From DATNPH01 sp036703315 (GTDB taxonomy: Bacteria; Cyanobacteriota; Cyanobacteriia; Cyanobacteriales; Coleofasciculaceae), in contig DATNPH010000110.1 of assembly GCA_036703315.1 (NCBI GenBank), positions 1 through 43,519 of the forward strand: 43,519 nt of DNA, given 5' to 3'. The stretch's first letter is position 1. Each line of letters starts with the position of its first letter. The notes under the pieces are model-generated. The model searched no databases. It was not told the origin of the DNA and was given only the letters and a program-made list of their open reading frames with translations. The translations under genes and the position numbers were made by a program. Shown in pieces: positions 26,961 through 33,878 of the stretch.

Positions 26961-27917
26961 TTATCGTCCTAGTCGATGAGAACCAGCAGGACATTGAATT
27001 TCTGATGGCACATTTTGGGAAGCTGTTGGCATGGCTGGAGGTGTAGATGAAGGTTGATCGGTTTCACAAACTACCGCAACGGTTAAAGCCTCATCCTTTG
27101 TTTTTACGACGAATACAGCACCCGTATAGCTTCTAAGTTCAGGACGTTTGGCTTGAGCCGTCATCATCACACTCTGAGTTAGGTTGCTCTGAGGCACAAT
27201 TCGATAGCGATAATTCTCGGTTTCTGGCTTAATACCAAGACCCAACAGCTCAAGGGTTGGAGCAAATTTCTCATTTTCGAGATGATAAGCTAGTTGAGCG
27301 CGGTTCATAGAACCAATGTAAGTTCTCCCTTCAGATTGTCGCCCTCTACTTTGTTGCTCTCCTAAGTTAGTAATTCGAGTATTCCGAGGCAATGCAGTTA
27401 GGTTAGAAACTTTCTCAATCAGAATTGATCCGGTAGTAAAAGTAGTAGGTCTAGGTTCATCAGGACGTAAACCGAGCAATTCCAGGCGCATCTGACCATC
27501 ATTGGTAAACTCAAAAATGGTTTTCAATGTTTGACCGCCTGGTTGTGTCAAATCAAGCTGCATGGGTTGGGTGTTCGGGTTAATCTGGTAGCTAAATTCG
27601 TAGGCAACAGAAGGCTGCAAAATAAATGATGGCTGAAGAATAAATAATTTGCCTTCTGGCGTAAAAATCACGCTCACCGGAACAGGAAATAAGTCTTTAG
27701 CTTTCCATTGCCCTACGAACCGCGTTTGCACAACATTGGTTGTGGAAGTGCTTTGAGATTGAGCCACTAACGGTGCAGGTGACGCTTTTACACTGGCGAT
27801 TGTACTGAGTGTAGTCAGTAGCCCTATCAATAGGCTGTATGCCATCAATTGGCTTGATACAGGAAATTGCGCTAGGAGTTTAGAAAATTTGAAGACAGTG
27901 TTACTCATGGAAGTCAA
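26961..27917 (-). CDS. Exported protein with a Pilin_GH-like C-terminal domain, 318 aa
   Basis: Residues 1-50 contain a hydrophobic helix (LMAYSLLIGLLTTLSTIASV) and an A-S-P-A cleavage-like region, so the protein is exported. The middle part resembles a beta-rich domain (VGQWKAKDLFPVPVSVIFTPEGKLF). From about 200 onwards the sequence YIGSMNRAQLAYHLENEKFAPTLELLGLGI matches the Pilin_GH-type domain of cyanobacterial proteins; this part normally follows a prepilin N-terminus, which is absent here. Two Cys in the tail (about 281 and 309) may pair. It may be a matrix or surface protein; role unknown. Confidence 0.72.
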   Translation of the reverse strand: MTSMSNTVFKFSKLLAQFPVSSQLMAYSLLIGLLTTLSTIASVKASPAPLVAQSQSTSTTNVVQTRFVGQWKAKDLFPVPVSVIFTPEGKLFILQPSFILQPSVAYEFSYQINPNTQPMQLDLTQPGGQTLKTIFEFTNDGQMRLELLGLRPDEPRPTTFTTGSILIEKVSNLTALPRNTRITNLGEQQSRGRQSEGRTYIGSMNRAQLAYHLENEKFAPTLELLGLGIKPETENYRYRIVPQSNLTQSVMMTAQAKRPELRSYTGAVFVVKTKDEALTVAVVCETDQPSSTPPAMPTASQNVPSEIQCPAGSHRLGR

Positions 27918-27976
27918 TCTCAGACATTAGCTGGATATTCGCGGAGGCTTCCAGTATCGCTAGGAACATTCGCCTT

Positions 27977-28234
27977 TCAGTTCCCTTTAGTTAATTGCTT
28001 GAGCTGGGTTTTCCAGACAAATGCTTGTTCTGGGGTGGGATAAGTGCCAATCAGTTCCACCAACTCGCGTTTTGGCTTAGTGGTTAACTCGGCTTTCACT
28101 CGACTACCAAGCAGAACGATCGCTCGTTGTAAACTTTCAGCCGTGCCGGGAATCAGAGGCGGCAAATTATTGGTCGGTTTAGGAGTAGTGGGGGGCGATT
28201 GAGTTTTTGGTTGGTTGGTAGCGTTTGAAGACAT
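27977..28234 (-). CDS. Small hypothetical protein, 85 aa
   Basis: Not recognised. The first third is a disordered Pro/Thr/Asn/Gln linker (TQSPPTTPKPTNNLPPL), followed by a helical domain AESLQRAIVLLGSRVKAELTTKPKRELVELIGTYPTPEQAFVWKTQL. No signal or membrane segment. It lies 59 bases upstream of the Pilin_GH-like gene on the same strand, with which it could share a transcript, and is divergent from the ABC permease gene. Likely a real cyanobacterial family because of the well-formed domain. Confidence 0.62.
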   Translation of the reverse strand: MSSNATNQPKTQSPPTTPKPTNNLPPLIPGTAESLQRAIVLLGSRVKAELTTKPKRELVELIGTYPTPEQAFVWKTQLKQLTKGN

Positions 28235-28326
28235 GATTACAGTTAGGGGGTAGGGTTGTAGTTAATCCTCGGCTCTAACTACCGCTAGTAGAATAACTCT
28301 ATCGCGACCTTCTACCAGCAGACTAT

Positions 28327-29220
28327 ATGGCAGTCAAATTTCGACGTTCCCCTCAGCAGTTGCTGGATAATGATGCGATCGCCGCCTGGATTTTTTTAGC
28401 ACCTGCACTTATCCTGCTGGGTATCTTCCTCCTCTGGCCGATCGCCTACTTGTTTTACCTTAGCTTCACCACAGGTCGTTTCACCGCCGAAGGTGTCCGA
28501 TGGGTAGGCTTGAGGAACTACCTACGCCTCGTACTCAACCCAGATTTTTGGCAGGTTATCGGCAACACCCTCTACTTCACCATTGCCACACTCATTCCCA
28601 GTCTAGTGATTCCCTTAGGGTTGGCAGTCCTATTAAATCGGTCATTTGCCTCACGGGGACTACTGCGAACCGCCTACTTTATTCCCTCCATTACCTCTCT
28701 AGTCGCCGTCGGACTAGGGTTTCGCTGGCTTTTCCAAACGGAAGGACCAGTGAATGCACTTCTAGGTTCTCTTGGTTTTGAATCCATTCCCTGGTTAGGC
28801 AGTACCACTTGGGCAATGCCAGTGATTATTTTATTGAGCAGCTGGAAACAACTAGGTTTCAATATGGTCGTGTTTCTAGCAGGACTACAAGCGATTTCTC
28901 CCAGTCTTTATGAGGCAGCAGAGTTAGATGGTGCTAACTCGTGGCAACAGTTCTGGCACATCACCCTGCCGAGTTTGCGACCTACACTAATCTTTGTAAC
29001 AGTTACCACAGCTATCTTCACCCTGCGAAGTTTTGAGCAGGTTTATATCATCACGGGTGGTGGTCCTTTAAACTCTACAAACTTGCTGGTTTATTACATT
29101 TACGAACAAGCTTTTGCTCTATTTGATTTTGGTTATGCCGCTGCTGCTGCCACTGTGCTACTAGGGTTCACACTTGTGCTTGTTTACTTACAACTGCAAA
29201 CTGAAGGCGAGGAGACTTGA
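28327..29220 (+). CDS. Carbohydrate ABC transporter permease (MalF-like)
   Basis: One of the two membrane permeases of a sugar-type ABC importer. Six hydrophobic segments; the cytoplasmic coupling motif EAAxxDGA is present in YEAAELDGANSWQQFWHITLP (about 196-216). 297 residues is normal for this family. The partner permease (MalG type), binding protein and ATPase are not in the window, so the gene is an orphan here. The substrate cannot be inferred. A decayed exoprotein remnant lies directly after it. Confidence 0.88.
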   Translation: MAVKFRRSPQQLLDNDAIAAWIFLAPALILLGIFLLWPIAYLFYLSFTTGRFTAEGVRWVGLRNYLRLVLNPDFWQVIGNTLYFTIATLIPSLVIPLGLAVLLNRSFASRGLLRTAYFIPSITSLVAVGLGFRWLFQTEGPVNALLGSLGFESIPWLGSTTWAMPVIILLSSWKQLGFNMVVFLAGLQAISPSLYEAAELDGANSWQQFWHITLPSLRPTLIFVTVTTAIFTLRSFEQVYIITGGGPLNSTNLLVYYIYEQAFALFDFGYAAAAATVLLGFTLVLVYLQLQTEGEET

Positions 29221-29254
29221 CAAATGACACGGAAAACTCACAGCGGTAACGGGA

Positions 29255-29437
29255 GTAGGTAACGGTGGAAATATAACGCGGCAAAGCTCAAACTTACTAT
29301 TGTCTAACGGGTGAGAAGTGGCTCAGATTGAATTTGTTGTCACTGGACGCGGTGGATTACCGAACAATCTCAGCGAGACTGGGATGATTGAGTTTGGAAT
29401 AATCACAGCGACTGAGCGCCAAGAAAAATACTCTTAA
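29255..29437 (+). pseudogene. Remnant of a filamentous-haemagglutinin-like secreted exoprotein
   Basis: From 29255 the plus strand reads VGNGGNIT...SSNLLLSNG before a stop at 29312; in another frame, from 29318, it reads IEFVVTGRGGLPNNLSETG before a stop at 29435. GNGGNIT and VVTGRGGLP are hallmarks of the large two-partner-secretion exoproteins common in cyanobacteria. Only fragments of the C-terminal end are left, and they lie in different frames. The rest of the gap 29221-29895 holds a nested hairpin (29442-29507) and no gene. Confidence 0.7.
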
Positions 29438-29441
29438 AAGC

Positions 29442-29507
29442 AAATTAGGGTAATGATTAGAAGCTCCTTGTCCCCAAGGGACAAACTCCTTAACACTACC
29501 CTAATTT
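29442..29507. repeat. Nested inverted repeat after the exoprotein remnant
   Basis: aaattagggta (29442-29452) and taccctaattt (29497-29507) are a perfect 11-bp inverted repeat; inside lies ttgtccc (29468-29474) with gggacaa (29478-29484). The structure could be the terminator of the lost exoprotein gene or a small repeat element. Confidence 0.55.
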
Positions 29508-29895
29508 TGGGGGATCTGGGTAGGAATTGAGCCTACCCGCTAACTTACATTACAGCATTAAATTAATAGCACTTGCAATCTTTGACGGCTAACCTAGCAA
29601 AGAATTTGGAAAGGGCAACTTACTCGCTTGTGCAATTCCCCGAACGCTTAGTATTTCGGTTTTCCGTACTAGTTGAGGGATTTGCAATTTATAAAGTGTT
29701 CATTAAATTTAACTAATCAAGTTTCTAAAAAAGTTTCTGCAAATTCTGGCAGATCGTTTCGAACAAAACAGTCACCTCCGGAGTCATATTCGACTGTAGC
29801 CATAGGTGGAGCCAGACAGCATCCACCTTTATTTCTGGCTTGTGCGTGTTCTTCGCATGCATTTAGTGAATTTTACTGGTGTATTAGGTTAAGGT

Positions 29896-31353
29896 ATGAC
29901 ACATCAAACTGGGCAACCGATCGCGGAGCAGGAACAAACTTCCTTGGCGCTGATTTCAAATCCGACATCTGATTCATCCCAAAGCTTCGCTCAAAGCGAG
30001 TCCCCAGAATCACCTTTTACCTCTTTCCGTCCAGATATCCCTGGTAGGCAGCCAATTGCTCTAATTTCGGTTCATAGTGACCCTGCTGCGGAAATCGGTT
30101 CAGAGGAAGTAGGAGGTCACAAGGTCTATGTGCGTCAAGTTGGTGAGGCTTTAGCCAAATTGGGGTGGCAGGTGGATATCTTCACCCGCAAAACTCAGCA
30201 AGACGATCCCGTCATTGTGCAGCATTCACCTCACTGTCGGACGATTCGTTTAGTAGCTGGACCTCAAGCATTTATTCCACGAGATGAGCTGTTTGAATAT
30301 ATGCCCCAATTTGTGGAGGCATTCCAGAAATTTCAAAGCAAAGAGGGTACTAATTATCCTTTAGTTCACACCAATTACTGGCTTTCCGCTTGGATTGGCT
30401 TGCAGCTGCAAGAATCGAGCAATATTGAGCTAGTTCATACTTATCATTCGCTTGGGGCACTAAAGTACAAGGCTGTCTCTCAGAGACCACCAATTGCAGA
30501 AACACGGCTCACGGTTGAGCGACAGATTCTTGAGAAAGCTAGCTGTATTGTAGCTACTAGCCCTCAAGAGCAGGATACTTTGCAATCGGCTTTGTCGGTG
30601 GGTGGAACGCGATCGCTCGTTTCTGAGCAAGGTTACATTGAAGTGATCCCTTGCGGAACAGATCTAGATAATTTCCATAGCATCCCGAAATTTGAAGCGA
30701 GAGAGCGGTTAGGTCTAGATCCGGCTGAGCAGATTGTCCTTTATGTAGGACGATTTGACCCACGCAAGGGCATTGAAACACTGGTGCGATCCCTAGCCAT
30801 GTCTGAGGTGAGAAACAGAGGCAAAATTCGCTTGGTCATTGCTGGCGGCACTGACTCTGAATCGGCAGATGAGCAAGAACGAAAACGGATTGCGCAAATC
30901 ATACAGGAGGTTGGGCTTACAGAACAGACGATATTTCCAGGGCATTTAGGTCACGATGTGCTACCGCTTTACTACGCTGCCGCTGATGTCTGTGTGATTC
31001 CTAGCCACTATGAACCGTTTGGATTGGTGGCGATCGAGGCGATGGCTTGTGGTACCCCTGTGGTTGCCTCAGATGTGGGTGGGTTGAAGTTCACAGTTGT
31101 ACCGGAAGAAACGGGTCTACTCGTTGCTCCCCAAGATACTGCCGCCTTTGCTGCTGCTATTGATCGCATCCTGACAGACGAATTATGGGCTACAAAACTA
31201 AGAAAGCAGGCATCAGCACGAGTCCGTCAGAAGTTTAGCTGGACAAGGGTCGGCATTCAGCTAAGTGACCTCTACCGCCGATTGCTAGCGCGATCGATTA
31301 TGGATGAACAGCATTCAGACATACCTGCAACAAGTCTGACTTTAGCCTCCTGA
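29896..31353 (+). CDS. GT4-family glycosyltransferase, 485 aa
   Basis: A retaining glycosyltransferase with two Rossmann-like domains. The N-terminal 50 residues are Ser/Gln/Glu-rich and disordered. ALISVHSDPAAEIGSEEVGGHKVYVRQVGEAL (about 55-86) is the acceptor/donor loop of the sucrose-phosphate-synthase and MshA-like branch; YVGRFDPRKGIETLV starts the donor domain and the E-x7-E motif is HYEPFGLVAIEAMACG. The likely donor is a nucleotide sugar and the product a disaccharide or glycoconjugate; the branch alone does not decide. No sugar-phosphate phosphatase lies beside it. Monocistronic. Confidence 0.88.
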   Translation: MTHQTGQPIAEQEQTSLALISNPTSDSSQSFAQSESPESPFTSFRPDIPGRQPIALISVHSDPAAEIGSEEVGGHKVYVRQVGEALAKLGWQVDIFTRKTQQDDPVIVQHSPHCRTIRLVAGPQAFIPRDELFEYMPQFVEAFQKFQSKEGTNYPLVHTNYWLSAWIGLQLQESSNIELVHTYHSLGALKYKAVSQRPPIAETRLTVERQILEKASCIVATSPQEQDTLQSALSVGGTRSLVSEQGYIEVIPCGTDLDNFHSIPKFEARERLGLDPAEQIVLYVGRFDPRKGIETLVRSLAMSEVRNRGKIRLVIAGGTDSESADEQERKRIAQIIQEVGLTEQTIFPGHLGHDVLPLYYAAADVCVIPSHYEPFGLVAIEAMACGTPVVASDVGGLKFTVVPEETGLLVAPQDTAAFAAAIDRILTDELWATKLRKQASARVRQKFSWTRVGIQLSDLYRRLLARSIMDEQHSDIPATSLTLAS

Positions 31354-31512
31354 CCATGATACAGGAGAAGCTCTTGCTCCTTAAAACTACTAACCCGATT
31401 TAACTTGACTTCCTTCCCTGAAGGCGATCGCATACGCTGAAGCTCTTCCCAGCGATTAAGATACTTGACAGACAAAAAACAACTGACGAGTGACCATTAA
31501 CAACTGATAATC

Positions 31513-32463
31513 ATGGATTTTAGTGCTGCTTTACCGACCTTTGTAATTACACTCCGGGAAGGTGTTGAAGCTGCCCTGGTTGTAGGAATTGTACTGGCTT
31601 GCCTGAAAAAAGCTAAAGCCGAACAGTTGAATTCCTGGGTATTCGCGGGTGTTGTTGCAGGGATTGTTGCCAGTGCCCTAGTGGGTGTCTTGTTCAGCTG
31701 GGGCATTCAAGCTTTGAGTACTACTTATCCAGAGTATGCACCAGTGATTAAGCCGCTCATGCAGGCAGTCTTTGGTGTAATTGCGATCGCCTTACTCAGT
31801 TGGATGCTGATTTGGATGACGCAGCAGGCGCGTTCTCTCAAGGGAGAAATTGAAGGAAATGTCTCCTCTGCAATTCAACAAGGCAGTAATGCCGGCTGGG
31901 GCGTCTTCGGCTTGATTTTCATTGCCGTCTTGCGAGAAGGCTTTGAAACGGTTGTGTTTATCATTGCCAACTTGCAACAAGGGCTTGTTCCTGCACTGGG
32001 AGCGATCGGTGGTTTAGTAGGGGCAGTGATAATTGGCGTTCTGTTGTTTCAGTGGGGTGTCAAGATTAATATCCGCCAGTTTTTCCAGGTAATGGGTGTC
32101 TTGTTGCTCCTGATTGTTGCAGGTTTAGTGACTGGAGCACTGAAGAATTTTGACCATGCTACTGCGGCTTTTGCCCAGATGAACGGTCAGTCAGAAGCGT
32201 TGTGCTTCTACTACGACCACTTTGCAAAAGACCCCTCTTGCCTCCTGGGACCAATGGTTTGGGATACGACAGGCGTCTTACCCGATAACAAGTTTCCTGG
32301 TGTTGTACTGAAAGCTTTATTTGGTTATCGGTCAAAGCTCTATTTGGTTCAAGCTGTGGCTTACCTGGTGTTTTTGTTCGCGATCGGCAGTATATATTTC
32401 AACAGCTTAACGCTGCCTACAGATAGGACTGTCAAAGGTGAGCGATCGGCGCAAAATAAATGA
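31513..32463 (+). CDS. FTR1/EfeU-family iron permease
   Basis: A membrane transporter for iron with seven hydrophobic segments. The two R-E-G-x-E motifs that bind Fe are both present: TLREGVEAA (13-21) and VLREGFETV (about 141-149). 316 residues, typical for bacterial members. EfeO and EfeB partners are not here. It is followed by a multi-hairpin repeat. The upstream 159 bases contain a ttgaca at 31465-31470 but no good -10 at the right distance. Confidence 0.92.
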   Translation: MDFSAALPTFVITLREGVEAALVVGIVLACLKKAKAEQLNSWVFAGVVAGIVASALVGVLFSWGIQALSTTYPEYAPVIKPLMQAVFGVIAIALLSWMLIWMTQQARSLKGEIEGNVSSAIQQGSNAGWGVFGLIFIAVLREGFETVVFIIANLQQGLVPALGAIGGLVGAVIIGVLLFQWGVKINIRQFFQVMGVLLLLIVAGLVTGALKNFDHATAAFAQMNGQSEALCFYYDHFAKDPSCLLGPMVWDTTGVLPDNKFPGVVLKALFGYRSKLYLVQAVAYLVFLFAIGSIYFNSLTLPTDRTVKGERSAQNK

Positions 32464-32497
32464 TCAGCCAGGGTGTGATTGTTAAGCTACAAAGTCC

Positions 32498-32620
32498 GCC
32501 CAGAGTTTTAACTCTGGGCTAATAAATTAAGTCCACTAAAGTGGACTGTAAATCTTTGTAGATTCATCCTTTAGTCCTCTTCAGAGGACTTGAGCTATGA
32601 GCCGGGACTTGAGTCCCTGG
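32498..32620. repeat. Multi-hairpin repeat, copy A
   Basis: Consecutive hairpins: gcccagagtt/aactctgggc (32498-32519), agtccact/agtggact (32530-32547), aatct/agatt (32551-32564), agtcctct/agaggact (32573-32590) and gggact/agtccc (32604-32617). Copy B at 43408-43519 has the first, second, fourth and fifth in the same order and almost the same spacing. It lies between the iron permease and the relE gene, which converge on it. Confidence 0.85.
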
Positions 32621-32677
32621 CGGTTGAGTAGCTGTTGCAAGATGTAAATTCAAACTATTATCTATTACCTAGCTAAG

Positions 32678-32944
32678 TTATTTATAAACGTTTCTTCTAT
32701 GCCCAACTTTGATAATGATAATAACAAGCTTATCGTCTTCTATTCGATAAATCACTCGATAGTCTCCCACACGTAAACACAGCCGACCATCACCATTTTT
32801 GAGAGCTTTTACACCTGGAAGATAGGGATTTGTTTTTAGTTCCTCAATCTTAGCTGCAATCCGTTGCTGTATATCTTCAGGAAGTTTAGACAGTTCCTTG
32901 AGCGCTGTGCGTAGAAATTCAATGCTGTAATTTTCTTCTGACAC
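32678..32944 (-). CDS. RelE-family toxin (mRNA interferase type)
   Basis: A small basic protein of 88 residues with the RelE/ParE fold pattern: SIEFLRTALKELSKLPEDIQQRI, then YLPGVKALKNGDGRLCLRVGDYRVIYRIE and a last strand KLVIIIIKVGHRRNVYK. The R-x-G-D-Y-R-V-I-Y block (58-67) and G-H-R-x-x-x-Y end (81-87) are typical of the family. Family knowledge: RelE cleaves mRNA on the ribosome, ParE poisons gyrase; this looks RelE-like. It starts one base after the preceding stop. No separate antitoxin gene is present; the end of that preceding gene may supply it. Confidence 0.88.
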   Translation of the reverse strand: MSEENYSIEFLRTALKELSKLPEDIQQRIAAKIEELKTNPYLPGVKALKNGDGRLCLRVGDYRVIYRIEDDKLVIIIIKVGHRRNVYK

Positions 32945-32945
32945 C

Positions 32946-33878
32946 CTACAGCCCTAACTCTTGTTTAACCTGCTCCCAAGGAATTCGCTCTTGATTTTCT
33001 GGATTTGCTTCGGCTTCGAGTGCATCCTGCAAGTCCAAATAATCCTCTTGTTCAGACTCAGTAATAAATTGTCTCACCCAAGTTCTGAAGGATTGCCGGA
33101 GCGCTCTTCTACCTGCTTTGATATTTTGCTCAATGAAACCAGGAATACCTCTAGCGGGAAATCCTTCAAAGGCAAGGCTATTATCAATTTCTTTGTATTC
33201 TCCGCCTTCAAGCTGACAAATGGTTAGCATATTCTCGTCATAGCGCCAAACTTCAGGAACACCCAGACGAGCATAAATCGGCATTCTATCGAGCGACTTA
33301 CTGGTGTAGTCTATTTCTAGTACCAAGTCTGGTGGAGGGTCTTGGTCAAGGTCGATATCTACTCTGCCTCGAATTAGGCTTTCATTCTGGATGTAGAAGC
33401 TATTATCTGGTTCGGCACCCGCTTCTTTGGCTTTGCGTCTCCAAGTGGTTGAACCGTAAGGCTCACAATCAAGATCCAGTTCATCAGCTAGCTCTTGAAT
33501 CAAAAAGCTGATAATTTCTTTGTAATACTCGTGTGGTTGCGATGGCATTATAATTTCGAGCGTTCCCCGGTCGTAAGCCACTCTTGAGGAGCGATTATCT
33601 CCCATTTCAGCTAGGATATTTTCAAACTCCTCCCAGCTGATGTTATGACGTAACTCTGATACGTCTTTTTCCTCGTCGCTTTCCTCCTGAAGCAAAGCCT
33701 GAAACCGCTCATCTTCTCGAATGCTGTCGAAATCCAAGTCACTTTTTGCCATCTCTCGGTATTCGTCAGGACTCAGATTGATAGCTTGTTGTAAGTTTTC
33801 GATAGCCTGCTCAACATCACCCTGCAAGGCATAAGAGCAGGCTTTGTTGTAAAAAGCTTTGGCGTTGTCAGGCTTCAT
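32946..33878 (-). CDS. TPR-Uma2 nuclease-like protein with antitoxin-like C-terminus
   Basis: 310 residues in three parts. Residues 1-65 are a TPR-type module, homologous to the end of the ten-TPR protein upstream (FQALL after an A-x-N-K-G-type helix). Residues 75-270 are a Uma2 domain (PD-(D/E)xK restriction-like fold), with the signature PPDLVLEIDYTSKSLDRMPIYARLGVPEVW, where Asp184 and Glu188 are candidate metal ligands. Residues about 275-310 (EDYLDLQDALEAEANPENQE, then RIPWEQVKQELGL) resemble the tail of a small antitoxin that binds RelE. The start overlaps the Z1 gene by 11 bases and the relE gene starts one base later. I infer that the fused tail neutralises the toxin; not proven. Confidence 0.78.
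   Translation of the reverse strand: MKPDNAKAFYNKACSYALQGDVEQAIENLQQAINLSPDEYREMAKSDLDFDSIREDERFQALLQEESDEEKDVSELRHNISWEEFENILAEMGDNRSSRVAYDRGTLEIIMPSQPHEYYKEIISFLIQELADELDLDCEPYGSTTWRRKAKEAGAEPDNSFYIQNESLIRGRVDIDLDQDPPPDLVLEIDYTSKSLDRMPIYARLGVPEVWRYDENMLTICQLEGGEYKEIDNSLAFEGFPARGIPGFIEQNIKAGRRALRQSFRTWVRQFITESEQEDYLDLQDALEAEANPENQERIPWEQVKQELGL

Noticed and set aside
31465..31470. ttgaca as -35 box for the FTR1 gene
   Set aside because: No acceptable -10 hexamer lies 16-18 bases downstream.
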